A stretch of DNA of 64,000 nt from Paraburkholderia sediminicola. GTDB taxonomy: Bacteria; Pseudomonadota; Gammaproteobacteria; Burkholderiales; Burkholderiaceae. Under the pieces are notes generated by a model. It was given only the letters and a program-made list of their open reading frames with translations, was not told the origin of the DNA and did not search any database. The DNA lies in contig NZ_CADIKC010000004.1 of assembly GCF_902859805.1 (NCBI RefSeq), forward strand, positions 434,001 to 498,000. The letters are read 5' to 3'. This document shows, one piece after another, positions 49,363 through 58,690 of the stretch. Each line of letters opens with the position of its first letter. Position 1 is the stretch's first letter. The translations under genes and the position numbers were made by a program.

Positions 49363-50256
49363 TTACTCTTCCCAATGCTCCGCAATCCAGTCGCGAAACA
49401 GATTCAGCTTCTGCTGATGCGCGACTGAATCCGGATACACGAAGTAATACCGCCAGCCGGTTTTGAGCACCGTATCGAACGGCCGCACGAGACGCTTGGC
49501 CGCGACGTCTTCGTCGATCAGGGCAAGATCGCTGATGGCGACACCGAAGCCCTGCAAGGCGGCGTTGGTCGCCATGTCGAGCGTGTCGAAGCTCGGGCCG
49601 TGTTCAGCGTCGATCGCCGGCGCATTCGCGGCATCCATCTCGGTCACCCTGGCGAGCCACATCTTCCAGTCGCGATGGTCGCGCGTTGGATGCAGCAGCG
49701 TGTGGCGCGCCAGATCCGCCACCTCCTTCAACGGTTTGTCTTTCAACAGATCCGGCGCGCACACCGGCGTCAGACGCTCCTCGAATAAGGGCACTGCCTG
49801 CACATCCGCGCCCGGTGACGAGCCATAGATGATCGCCGCGTCGAACGGCTCGAGCTGGAAGTCGACGTCGTGCTGCCAGGTAGTGGTGATCTGAACATGC
49901 AGCTCGGGATACTCGGCCTGGAAGCGCATGATCTTCGGCAACATCCAGCGCATCACGCAGGTCGGCACTTTCAGCGCGAGATCGGTGCGCTGACGCGTGA
50001 GGCGCAGCGATATCTCTTCGATACGCGCGAAGCTCTCCTTGACTGCCGGCAGCAACAGTTCGCCTTCTGCGGTCAGCGTCAGGCCTTTCGCGTGGCGCTT
50101 GAAGAGCGGAAACTTGTAGTAATCCTCGAGCGCGATGATCTGCCTGCTTACCGCGCCCTGCGTCAGGCATAAATGGTCAGCGGCGCGCGTGAAGCTGCGG
50201 TGCCGCGCCACGGTTTCGAAAATCTGCAGCGCATTGAGCGGCGGGAGACGTCGCAT
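49363..50256 (-). CDS. GcvA-like LysR family regulator
   Basis: A 297-residue LysR regulator with the GcvA-type start (MRRLPPLNALQIFETVARHR then SFTRAADHLCLTQGAVSRQI). It is divergent from the polyamine-type ABC importer beginning at 50834, across a 577-bp gap, and is the likely activator or repressor of it. Confidence 0.93.
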   Translation of the reverse strand: MRRLPPLNALQIFETVARHRSFTRAADHLCLTQGAVSRQIIALEDYYKFPLFKRHAKGLTLTAEGELLLPAVKESFARIEEISLRLTRQRTDLALKVPTCVMRWMLPKIMRFQAEYPELHVQITTTWQHDVDFQLEPFDAAIIYGSSPGADVQAVPLFEERLTPVCAPDLLKDKPLKEVADLARHTLLHPTRDHRDWKMWLARVTEMDAANAPAIDAEHGPSFDTLDMATNAALQGFGVAISDLALIDEDVAAKRLVRPFDTVLKTGWRYYFVYPDSVAHQQKLNLFRDWIAEHWEE

Positions 50257-50833
50257 CTGGTTGAGTCCGGTCAGGGATCAGGAAAAGTCATTGCGTGGGC
50301 GGCTGGCGTTGTGCGCCATCGCGCCCCTTGAACCCACAGGATACGCGATAAGAATATTTTTCACGCGTTGCGCGCGAGCGAATATGCATGCACTTTGCTC
50401 ATGACACGGCTGTCAATTCCGGCGTGGCCGCGCCCGCTTGCACCGACTCAGGGCAGATGCCGCCAGCCATCGCACCAGAACCGAGCTTTCCTCATACCTC
50501 CTGGCGGGCCGCACGCGCGAAAAAATCATGGACGTTAACCCCGATACGCCACTGGATTGGCGTTCCCACGCACCACAGCCAAGCCGCCGCTAGCGTCCCA
50601 CAAGCGCCGGCCCATGAGATTCAGTCATGCGCTCCATGCGCATATTTCGTTTGTTGAGGGATTTTGGCAAACCTAGAGTGCATCAACACGCAACGCATCC
50701 GGTATCGCGTGAGGTTGGGTACGTGGGGTTGAGTAATTCAGTCGGGCAAACCAGGCAGCGCAAATGGGCGATGCAGCGGCAGCGGTCAGAGCGAATATCA
50801 CCAGGCAACAGGCGTTCAACACAGGAGACCGCC
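50257..50833. other. Long 5' region of the ABC operon
   Basis: Includes the divergent promoters of the LysR gene and the ABC operon. Frames here lack protein character. No terminator or riboswitch-like fold recognised by eye. Confidence 0.45.
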
Positions 50834-51928
50834 ATGCAAGAGATCAAACGGGGTAGAAGGCAGGCCATCAAGGCAATCGGCGCAGCACTCGCGGCGTCCA
50901 GTTTGCCGATGCCGTTCGTCAATCTGCGGGCACAGGAGCACAACTTCTCCGGCAAGACACTGCGCTTGCTGACCTGGTCGGACGACACCGGCGCCGCCGC
51001 CTTGCGCAACATCGCCGCCACCTTCACGGCGAAGACCGGCGCCAAGGTGATCGCGGACCGCGCCGACGGCACCTCCGGCATGGTCGCCAAGGTCAAGGCC
51101 GCGGGCGACCGCCCGACTTATGACGTCATCACGCTGGCCGGCGTCGGCGCGGCGGGGCTCGGCGACGCGGGTCTCCTGATGAAGCCCGATCTCGACAAGC
51201 TGCCGAACCTGAAGGAGGTCGCGCCGCAATACCGCACGGGCGCGAACGGCTTCGGCGTGGGTTATCTGCTGTGGTCCGACGGCTTGATTTACAACACGTC
51301 GACGGTCAAGACGGCGCCGTCTTCGTACGAAGCACTGTGGGACCCGAAGTACGCCGGACGCCTGTTCCTGCCGCCGCCCGAGTGGGCCGAAGCGGTGGAC
51401 CTCGCGATCATTGCCGCGAAAATGAACGGCGGCTCGCAGCAGAACATCGAGCCGGGCTTCAAGAAGCTGATGCAGTTGAAAGACCACGTGATGACGCTCG
51501 GCGAGAACCCGAACCAGGTGGCCGATCTGTTCCGCACCGGCTCACTCGATATCGGCGGCATCTATTCGCCGGCCTTTTTCCCGGACCAGATCCGCAAGCC
51601 CGAGTACAAGATGGGCGTGACCTACGGCATGAAAGAAGGCTTCGCCACGCAACTGATGTTCACGGTGATCCCGAAGTCGCATCCCGCCGACAGCGATCTG
51701 ATTCACGCCTTCATCAACCATTCGCTCGATGCCGGCGTGCAGGGCCGCATGGCTGCCGACGTGCTGAACGGACCGGTCAATTCGAAGGCGGTGATTCCCG
51801 CCGAGAGCCGCGCATTCGTACCGAGCCCGCAGCAGATCGCCGAGAAAGCGATCCTGCATGACGACAAGGCGCTCGCCGTCGTGCAGCCTGCGTGGATCAA
51901 GCGCTACACCGAAATTTTCTCGGCATGA
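50834..51928 (+). CDS. Polyamine-type ABC transporter substrate-binding protein
   Basis: A 364-residue PotD/PotF-like binding protein: a signal peptide with twin Arg (RRQAIKAIGAALAASSLPMP), LRLLTWSDDTGAAAL, DVITLAGVGAAGLGDAGLL and YLLWSDGLIYNTSTV. The family binds putrescine, spermidine or related compounds, but several members take opines or other amines. CAGGAG precedes ATG 50834. It overlaps the first permease gene by four bases (ATGA). Confidence 0.93.
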   Translation: MQEIKRGRRQAIKAIGAALAASSLPMPFVNLRAQEHNFSGKTLRLLTWSDDTGAAALRNIAATFTAKTGAKVIADRADGTSGMVAKVKAAGDRPTYDVITLAGVGAAGLGDAGLLMKPDLDKLPNLKEVAPQYRTGANGFGVGYLLWSDGLIYNTSTVKTAPSSYEALWDPKYAGRLFLPPPEWAEAVDLAIIAAKMNGGSQQNIEPGFKKLMQLKDHVMTLGENPNQVADLFRTGSLDIGGIYSPAFFPDQIRKPEYKMGVTYGMKEGFATQLMFTVIPKSHPADSDLIHAFINHSLDAGVQGRMAADVLNGPVNSKAVIPAESRAFVPSPQQIAEKAILHDDKALAVVQPAWIKRYTEIFSA

Positions 51929-52908
51929 CCGCGATGCTCGCGCGTTTTTCGCGGCGTGCCTCATCGGTGTCGGACGCCGCGTCGGCTGATGCGTCGGGCG
52001 CGGCTTCCGGCTCGCCCGGCGCCGCTTCCCGCGCGCCGGAGGAGCAGGCATCCTCGGCGCTCGCGAAAGCGCGCCCCTGGATTCTGCTCGCGCCCATTCT
52101 GCTGTTTCTGGCCATTCTCGGCGCGGCAGCGCTCGTCGTGCTGCGCATGAGCTTCGGTACGCAAGGCAATGAATGGCGCGGCTTCACGCTGCAGAACTAT
52201 GCCGATCTCCTCGACGGTTATTTCCTGAAGTCGCTGTGGCTCACGTTGAGGCTCGCCTTTCAAAGCATGGTTTGCGCCGTGCTGCTGGCCATTCCCGTCG
52301 CATTGGCGATGGCGCGCACCAAGTCGCGGCTTGCGCGGCGGCTGTTGCTCGCGGGCGTGCTGCTGCCCTTGCTCGTCAATCTGCTGCTGCAAGGTTATGG
52401 CTGGCTGATCATTCTCGGGCCGGCCGGTTTGCTCAATCACGCGCTTCTTGGCAGCGGCCTCGTCGACCGTCCGGTGATGTGGCTGTATCGCGAACATGGC
52501 GTGTTGCTCGGTTTGATCCAGACGGCGTTTCCTCTGGCTGTGCTGCCGTTGTCGAGCGCGATGCGCGCGGTGTCGAGCTCGTATGAAGAAGCCGCGGCCA
52601 CGCTCGGCGCAACGCGCTGGCAAACGCTGCGTCATGTGTTGCTGCCGCTCGCCATGCCGGGTCTCGTGTCCGGCGCGCTGCTCGTGTTCGCGTACAACGC
52701 CAGCGCCTTCGCCGTGCCGCTGCTGCTCGGTGGACGCCGTGTGCCGATGCTCGCCGTGCTGGTCCACGACCAGGTGGCGCCCCTGCTGAACTGGCCGGCC
52801 GCTTCCGCATCGGGCGTCGTCTTGATGGTCGCGACGCTTACCGTGATGGCACTGTCGCAGCGCCTCGTGCGCCGCACGCAACGTCTCGCCGAGGAGCCTC
52901 ACGCATGA
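51925..52908 (+). CDS. ABC transporter permease, polyamine type, subunit 1 (PotB-like)
   Basis: A 327-residue inner-membrane permease with a long Ala/Ser-rich cytosolic N-terminus (to ~residue 50), six helices and the EAA loop YEEAAATLGATRWQTLRHVL. The start ATG 51925 overlaps the binding-protein stop; its own stop overlaps the next start (ATGA), so the three genes are translationally coupled. Confidence 0.93.
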   Translation: MTAMLARFSRRASSVSDAASADASGAASGSPGAASRAPEEQASSALAKARPWILLAPILLFLAILGAAALVVLRMSFGTQGNEWRGFTLQNYADLLDGYFLKSLWLTLRLAFQSMVCAVLLAIPVALAMARTKSRLARRLLLAGVLLPLLVNLLLQGYGWLIILGPAGLLNHALLGSGLVDRPVMWLYREHGVLLGLIQTAFPLAVLPLSSAMRAVSSSYEEAAATLGATRWQTLRHVLLPLAMPGLVSGALLVFAYNASAFAVPLLLGGRRVPMLAVLVHDQVAPLLNWPAASASGVVLMVATLTVMALSQRLVRRTQRLAEEPHA

Positions 52909-53801
52909 GCACGCCGATCCAGACTCCCCTGACGCGTCGGCCGGGTTCACCGCGTCCCCCGCGCCTGCCGCGTTTGCCGACCACCATGCCCGGCCAGCTC
53001 GGCAAAGCCACCGCGCTGCTCGCCGCCATCGTGCTGTTCCTCGCCGCACTGCCGATCCTGACGATGATCACCATGTCGTTCAGCGCGGGCGACACGCTCG
53101 AATTCCCGCCGCACGCCTACGGCCTGCACTGGTACCGCGCGGCGTGGCACAGCTTCGTCTCGCCGGACGCAAGCGACTCGCTCTCGATGGGCGCCGCGCT
53201 CAGCACGAGCCTGATCGTCGCGCTCTCGACGATGGTCATCGCCACGCTCGTCTCGGTGCCCGCCGCTTATGCGTTGAGCCGCTACCGTTTTCGCGGCAAA
53301 CCCGCCGTCGAACAACTGGTGGCCTTGCCGCTCGTCTATCCGCTGGTGATGCTCGGCCTGTCGCTGCTGCTGGTGTTCAACGTGCTGCCGGTCGAACTCG
53401 GCGTGTTCCGCCTGATCATCGCGCACGTGATTCTGGCGCTGCCGTTCACCGTGAAAAATTGCGCGGCATCGGTGGCCTCGATCGGCCCGGAGTTCGAGGA
53501 AGCCGCCTGCGTGATGGGCGCGAGCCCAGGCCGCGCGCTGATCGACGTGATCCTGCCGCTGATGCGCCCCGGCATTCTCGCCGGCATGCTGTTCGCGTTC
53601 ATCGTCTCGTTCAACGAATTCACGGTGACCTTCTTCCTGTACGGCATCGACACGATGACGCTGCCGGTGTGGCTCTACAGCCGCACGGTGTCGTCGCTCG
53701 ATCCGACCGTGTTCTGTTTCGCCGTATTCATCGTCGCGATCGACTTTGCGCTGATCTGGCTGCTCGAAAAGCTGATCGGCGACGAAGGGGTGGCGCTTTG
53801 A
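52905..53801 (+). CDS. ABC transporter permease, polyamine type, subunit 2 (PotC-like)
   Basis: A 298-residue permease with a Pro/Arg-rich N-terminus, six helices and the EAA loop FEEAACVMGASPGRALIDVI. It overlaps subunit 1 by four bases and is followed 50 bp later by the ATPase gene. With 51925 it forms the membrane channel of the importer. Confidence 0.93.
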   Translation: MSTPIQTPLTRRPGSPRPPRLPRLPTTMPGQLGKATALLAAIVLFLAALPILTMITMSFSAGDTLEFPPHAYGLHWYRAAWHSFVSPDASDSLSMGAALSTSLIVALSTMVIATLVSVPAAYALSRYRFRGKPAVEQLVALPLVYPLVMLGLSLLLVFNVLPVELGVFRLIIAHVILALPFTVKNCAASVASIGPEFEEAACVMGASPGRALIDVILPLMRPGILAGMLFAFIVSFNEFTVTFFLYGIDTMTLPVWLYSRTVSSLDPTVFCFAVFIVAIDFALIWLLEKLIGDEGVAL

Positions 53802-53850
53802 CCACCCGTTCGATTCGCGCTGCGATGACGCCTTCTTGCTGGAGCATTCG

Positions 53851-54924
53851 ATGACCCATCTGACCTTGCAGGCCGTGACCAAACGCTTCAACGCGGCCTA
53901 TGCCGTCGACAGCGTCGATCTGAGCGTGCCCGACGGCAAGCTGGTGTGCTTTCTCGGGCCGTCCGGCTGCGGCAAGACCACTCTCTTGCGGATGATCGCC
54001 GGGCTGGAAACACCGAGCTCGGGCAGCATCAATTTTGCCGGCCGCGACATCACGCATCTGCCTGCGAACCAGCGCGACTTCGGCATGGTGTTTCAGTCGC
54101 TTGCGCTGTTTCCGCATATGACGGTGGCGCAGAACGTCGCGTATCCGCTCAAGCTGCGCAAGACCGCGAAAGACGCGCAAGCGCGCCGCGTCGCCGAACT
54201 GCTGGAGCTGATCCAGTTGCCGCACATGGCGAACCGCCCGGTCACCCAACTCTCCGGCGGCCAGCGGCAACGCGTGGCGATTGCCCGCGCGATCGCCTCG
54301 CAACCGAAACTGCTGCTGCTCGACGAACCGCTCTCCGCGCTCGACGCCAAGCTGCGCGAAGCGATGCAGGTCGAAATCCGCCTGCTGCAACAGCGTCTCG
54401 GCATCACGACGATCATGGTCACGCACGACCAGCGCGAAGCGATGACGATGGCCGACGAAATCGTCGTAATGGAAAAAGGCCGCATCGCCCAAGTCGGCAA
54501 GCCGCTCGATATTTATCGCGATCCGGTCAGCGAATTCGTCGCTGACTTTATCGGCCTCGGCAACATCCTGCCGGTCAGCTACGACGGCGCGGGCAGCGTC
54601 AGTCTGCCGGGCGGAACGCGCATTGCGGTTGCGCAACCGACGCGGATGCCGGAGTCCAGCAGCGATATCCGTCTGCTGATCCGGCCGGAAGATGTCTGCG
54701 TCAAAACAGCGTCCGGCGATGCCGGGCAGAACCGGCTCGCCGGCACGGTGACTTTTATCCGTGACGTGGGGGCGTCGCTGGAAGCCACGATCGATTGCGC
54801 AGGATTCACGCTGACTGCCGCGACCACGCCGCGCGAAACGCCGGGCCTTACGCTCGGCATGCCGGTGTTCGCGGAATTGCCACCGCACGCGTGCAAACTG
54901 ATCGCCGCCCGTGCGGCGCACTGA
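53851..54924 (+). CDS. ABC transporter ATP-binding protein, polyamine type (PotA-like)
   Basis: A 357-residue ATPase: Walker A GPSGCGKTTLLRMIAG, signature LSGGQRQRVAIARAI, Walker B LLLLDEPLSALDAK, switch His in VTHDQREAMTM and a C-terminal TOBE domain (RLLIRPEDVCVKTA). ATG 53851 follows GGAG. It powers the 50834-53801 importer and might also serve the permeases further on, though those are of another family. Confidence 0.95.
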   Translation: MTHLTLQAVTKRFNAAYAVDSVDLSVPDGKLVCFLGPSGCGKTTLLRMIAGLETPSSGSINFAGRDITHLPANQRDFGMVFQSLALFPHMTVAQNVAYPLKLRKTAKDAQARRVAELLELIQLPHMANRPVTQLSGGQRQRVAIARAIASQPKLLLLDEPLSALDAKLREAMQVEIRLLQQRLGITTIMVTHDQREAMTMADEIVVMEKGRIAQVGKPLDIYRDPVSEFVADFIGLGNILPVSYDGAGSVSLPGGTRIAVAQPTRMPESSSDIRLLIRPEDVCVKTASGDAGQNRLAGTVTFIRDVGASLEATIDCAGFTLTAATTPRETPGLTLGMPVFAELPPHACKLIAARAAH

Positions 54925-55014
54925 AACGTGTCGCTGACGCAAGGCATCGAAACGCGTCGCTGAAGCGTTCACAGAAACCCATTCCAATACCGAGTTTTCG
55001 ACAGAGGAAAGACC

Positions 55015-55839
55015 ATGAATCAGCCCCAAGTTGCTCAATCGAACGCGCGCCGTGTCTTCGCCACCCTCGCAGCGACGCTCGCCTTCACCGGCCTTGGCGC
55101 ACTGTGCGCCTTTTCGTCGGCCGCGCATGCGGACGCGCTCGACAACATCGCCAAGTCCGGCACGGTACGCATCGGCGTATTCGAGGACTACCCGCCGTTC
55201 GGCTCGATCGGCCCGGACATGAAGCCGATGGGCTACGACATCGACGTCGCCAACCTGATCGGCAAGGCGCTCAATGCAAAGGTCGAACTCGTGCAGGTGA
55301 CCGGCGACAACCGCATGGCCTACCTCGCCGACCACAAGGCTGACATGCTGCTTTCAGTCGGCCAGACGCCGGAACGCGAAAAGGTAATCGACTTCTCGCA
55401 GCCTTACGCGCCCTACTACCTCGCCGTCTTCGGCCCGAAGACGCTGCCCGTGAAGAACGCCGCCGACCTCGCCGGCAAGTCGATTTCGGTTGCGCGCGGC
55501 ACGCTGGAAGACCTGAGCGTGACCAAAATCGCGCCGCCTAGCGCGACCATAAAAAGATTCGACGATCCTAACGGCGCAATTTCGGCGTTTCTTTCTGGTC
55601 AGGTACAGTTGATGGTAGTCGGCAACGACGTCGGCGCAACCATTCTGGCGCGTCATCCGGCAAACGATCCGGAGCAGAAGTTCTCGCTGTTCAGCTCGCC
55701 GGATCACGTCGGTTTGAACAAGAACGAGCCGCGTCTGAAGCAGAAAGTCGACGAAACGATTGCCAAGGCCCGCAAGGACGGCACCATGAACGCGATTTCG
55801 CAGAAATGGCTGCGTGCGCCGCTGCCGGCCGACCTCTGA
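55015..55839 (+). CDS. Amino-acid-type ABC transporter substrate-binding protein
   Basis: A 274-residue family 3 binding protein: signal peptide (ATLAATLAFTGLGALCAFSS then AAHADALD), SGTVRIGVFEDYPPFGSIGP, MGYDIDVANLIGKALNAKVE and SVGQTPEREKVIDFSQPYAP. The family takes up polar amino acids, opines or related compounds. It is followed by two matching permease genes. No ATPase gene of the GlnQ type is next to it. Confidence 0.93.
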   Translation: MNQPQVAQSNARRVFATLAATLAFTGLGALCAFSSAAHADALDNIAKSGTVRIGVFEDYPPFGSIGPDMKPMGYDIDVANLIGKALNAKVELVQVTGDNRMAYLADHKADMLLSVGQTPEREKVIDFSQPYAPYYLAVFGPKTLPVKNAADLAGKSISVARGTLEDLSVTKIAPPSATIKRFDDPNGAISAFLSGQVQLMVVGNDVGATILARHPANDPEQKFSLFSSPDHVGLNKNEPRLKQKVDETIAKARKDGTMNAISQKWLRAPLPADL

Positions 55840-55906
55840 ACCTTTATTGCGCGGACCGGCCTGGCCGGCCCGCGCCGGAGTTTGACCTCACGATGAGCGC
55901 CACGCT

Positions 55907-56662
55907 ATGACTTATGCGTTCGATTTCAGCGGCTTCGGCCTCTATGCGGGGCTGCTCGCGCGCGGCGTCGCCGTCACGCTGGGGCTGACCGCCGTGTCCA
56001 CCCTGCTCGGCGGTCTCGTCGGAATTGGCGGCGCGAGCATTGCGGTGGCCGGACCGAAGTGGGCGCGCTGGGTGGTTGCGACTTATGTCGAGTTAATCCG
56101 CAATACGCCCTTCATCGTGCAGTTGTTCTTCATCTTTTTTGGCTTGCCGAGCCTCGGTATTCATATCGACGAAGTGCAGGCCGCGATTCTGGCGATGACC
56201 GTCAATCTCGGCGCGTACGCGATCGAAATCGTGCGCGCCGGCATCGACTCGATTCCGCGCGGCCAGGTGCAGGCGGCGCAAGCGCTTGGCCTGCATGGGC
56301 GGCAGGTGTTTCGCTACGTCGTGCTGCCGCAGGCGGTCGCCAACGTGTTTCCCGCGCTGCTGAGCCAGGTGCTGATCGTGATGCTCGGTTCGGCAGTGGT
56401 CTCGCAGATCTCGGTGCCCGATCTGACCTATGCGGCCAACTTCATCCAGTCGCGTAACTTCCGCTCGTTCGAGAGCTACGTGATCATCACCGCGACGTAT
56501 CTGGTGTTGTCGATCGTGTTGCGGCAACTCATGAACCGGCTCGGCCGCGGACTGTTCGCGGGCCGCGCGGCTCGCGGCGGCAGCAGCGACAGCGCGCCGC
56601 GTAACTGGCGCGACCGCCTGATGTGGCGCGCCGCCGCCCGCACTTTGCCGACGGAGCGCTGA
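55907..56662 (+). CDS. Amino-acid ABC transporter permease 1
   Basis: A 251-residue HisM/GlnP-type permease: five to six helices with GLTAVSTLLGGLVGIGGASI, YVELIRNTPFIVQLFFIFFG and the coupling loop AAQALGLHGRQVFRYVVLPQ. Its stop is two bases from the next start. Works with 56665 as a heterodimer. Confidence 0.93.
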   Translation: MTYAFDFSGFGLYAGLLARGVAVTLGLTAVSTLLGGLVGIGGASIAVAGPKWARWVVATYVELIRNTPFIVQLFFIFFGLPSLGIHIDEVQAAILAMTVNLGAYAIEIVRAGIDSIPRGQVQAAQALGLHGRQVFRYVVLPQAVANVFPALLSQVLIVMLGSAVVSQISVPDLTYAANFIQSRNFRSFESYVIITATYLVLSIVLRQLMNRLGRGLFAGRAARGGSSDSAPRNWRDRLMWRAAARTLPTER

Positions 56663-56664
56663 TC

Positions 56665-57321
56665 ATGGTCGAATTCACGCTGTGGGACATCGCCCGCAAT
56701 CTGTTGCTCGCCGCCCGCTGGACGGTGCTGTTGTCGTTGATCGCGTTTGTCGGCGGCGGCATTGTCGGGCTGATCCTGCTCGCCATGCGCGTGTCGCCGT
56801 TGCCGTGGTTGCGGCGGATCGTGGTGGTGTATGTGGAAGTGTTTCAGGGCACGCCCTTGCTGATGCAGCTGTTTCTGGCGTTCTTCGGCCTGCCCTTGCT
56901 GGGTGTCGATGTGTCGCCCTGGGTTGCGGCAACTGTCACGCTGACGCTTTATACCAGCGCGTATCTGGTCGATATCTGGCGCGGTTGCGTCGAAGCCGTG
57001 CCGCGTGGTCAGTGGGCTGCGGGCGCAAGTCTGGGCATGACGTTCAGCCAGCAACTGCGCTACATCATCTGGCCGCAGGCGCTGAAGATCGCCGTGGCGC
57101 CGACGGTCGGTTTCCTTGTGCAGGTGGTGAAGAGCACGGCGCTCGCGTCGATCATCGGCTTCACGGAATTGACCAAGACCGGCACGATGATCACCAACGC
57201 CGCATTCCGTCCGTTCCCGATCTACGGCATGGTTGCGATGATTTACTTCGCGATGTGTTTTCCGTTGACGTGGTATGCGCGGGTACTGGAGAAGCGGCAG
57301 AAGGTGGGGCAGCACCGATAA
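56665..57321 (+). CDS. Amino-acid ABC transporter permease 2
   Basis: A 218-residue HisQ/GlnP-type permease: LLSLIAFVGGGIVGLILLAM, YVEVFQGTPLLMQLFLAFFG and WAAGASLGMTFSQQLRYIIW. It is the last gene before a strong bidirectional terminator, so a cognate ATPase is not encoded in this operon. Confidence 0.93.
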   Translation: MVEFTLWDIARNLLLAARWTVLLSLIAFVGGGIVGLILLAMRVSPLPWLRRIVVVYVEVFQGTPLLMQLFLAFFGLPLLGVDVSPWVAATVTLTLYTSAYLVDIWRGCVEAVPRGQWAAGASLGMTFSQQLRYIIWPQALKIAVAPTVGFLVQVVKSTALASIIGFTELTKTGTMITNAAFRPFPIYGMVAMIYFAMCFPLTWYARVLEKRQKVGQHR

Positions 57322-57341
57322 CGCCGTCTTACGGGCCTGTA

Positions 57342-57378
57342 AAAAAACGGCAACCGTTTCGCACGGTTGCCGTTTTTT
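57342..57378. terminator. Bidirectional rho-independent terminator
   Basis: Perfect 16-base arms (AAAAAACGGCAACCGT and its complement) around TTCGC, with A6 on the left and T6 on the right, between convergent genes. Suited to termination in both directions. Confidence 0.92.
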
Positions 57379-57397
57379 CGTTATCAGACCGGCGTTT

Positions 57398-58678
57398 TTA
57401 TCTAGCCGCCTGGGTCGACTTCCGCAACTTCGCCACGTCGCCCGCCGTGACAGGCAACCCACCGTTATTCCACCCGGCCCGCACGAAGGTCAGCACATCG
57501 GCGATCTGCTGATCGTTGAGCACCGGCGCGTATTTCGGCATCGGATACGGCGCGGGAATGCCGCCGATCACCAGGTCCTCCGTGCCGTTCAACGTGACGT
57601 TGATCAGCGAAGACGGATCCTTCTCCAGCACGTTCGGATTGCCGGCCAGTGGCGCCAGCATCGGCGCAAACCCGCGTCCATCGACACCATGGCAGTGCAT
57701 GCAATACGCCGTATAAACGCGAGCACCGGCATCGTTCGCGGGACGGTTCAGCGATACCTTCGTCGCTTGTGGATCGTACGTATAAGGCGGCGTACCGCTG
57801 CCGCCCGCCGGCGGTAGCGATTTCAGGTACGTGGACATCGCGGCGATGTCGGTATCGTTCATGCCCTGCGTGCTGTTGTTGATCACGCTGGTCATCGACC
57901 CGAATGCCGACGCGTGGCGATTGGCGCCCGTTTTCAGGAACGCCTGCAGATCCTGATCGTTCCAGCGACCGAGACCGACGTTATGCTCGCCCGTCAGGTT
58001 CGCGGCGAACCAGCCATCGAGCAGGCCGCCCGTCAGGAACGCACTGCCGCTTTCATCCAGCGCCTTCTCCTGGAACGCGATGCCGCGCGGCGTATGGCAC
58101 GAGCCGCAGTGCCCCAGCCCCTGGATCAGATACGCGCCACGATTCCACGCGACATCCTTGCCCGGCTTGTCCTGATAGGCGCCCTTCTCCAGGAACACCA
58201 TGTTCCAGAATTTCAACGGCCAGCGCATGTTCAACGGCCATTTGATGTCCGGCTCGCGGTTCGCCTGCAGCACGGGCGCCACGCCGCTCATGAAATACGC
58301 GTACAGCGCTTTCATGTCGTCGTCGTTGACCTTTGCATACGACGGATACGGCATCGCCGGATACAGGTTGTGCCCGTCTTTCGCGACGCCTTCGCGCATC
58401 GCTTTCGCAAAGTCCTCTTCCGTGTAACTGCCGATGCCGGTTTGCTGATCCGGCGTGATGTTGGTGGTGTAGATCTGGCCCATCGGCGTGGTCATCGGCA
58501 GGCCGCCTGCGAACGGTTTACCTTTCGGCGCCGTATGGCAAGCGACACAATCGCCGACCTTCGCCAGATAGGCGCCGCGCTGCACCAGCGCCTGATCGGC
58601 TGCCTGCGCCGGGGCTTGCGTCAGGAATGGCAATGCCACGCATAACGCCGCGCTGAAACCCTTGAGTGTGTTTTTCAT
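57398..58678 (-). CDS. Tri-haem cytochrome c subunit of a dehydrogenase
   Basis: A 426-residue periplasmic cytochrome with a signal peptide (FSAALCVALPFLTQAPAQA) and three CxxCH haem sites: CVACH near residue 45, CGSCH near 190 and CMHCH near 330. This is the layout of alcohol/aldehyde dehydrogenase cytochrome subunits that pass electrons to ubiquinone or an oxidase. It follows the molybdenum subunit gene by 12 bp and is the electron acceptor of that complex. Confidence 0.95.
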   Translation of the reverse strand: MKNTLKGFSAALCVALPFLTQAPAQAADQALVQRGAYLAKVGDCVACHTAPKGKPFAGGLPMTTPMGQIYTTNITPDQQTGIGSYTEEDFAKAMREGVAKDGHNLYPAMPYPSYAKVNDDDMKALYAYFMSGVAPVLQANREPDIKWPLNMRWPLKFWNMVFLEKGAYQDKPGKDVAWNRGAYLIQGLGHCGSCHTPRGIAFQEKALDESGSAFLTGGLLDGWFAANLTGEHNVGLGRWNDQDLQAFLKTGANRHASAFGSMTSVINNSTQGMNDTDIAAMSTYLKSLPPAGGSGTPPYTYDPQATKVSLNRPANDAGARVYTAYCMHCHGVDGRGFAPMLAPLAGNPNVLEKDPSSLINVTLNGTEDLVIGGIPAPYPMPKYAPVLNDQQIADVLTFVRAGWNNGGLPVTAGDVAKLRKSTQAAR

Positions 58679-58690
58679 GTCGGGCTCCAG

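Noticed and set aside
53728..55335. 535-residue minus-strand open frame
   Set aside because: It is antisense to the ABC ATPase and binding-protein genes, with His/Arg/Gln-rich translation.
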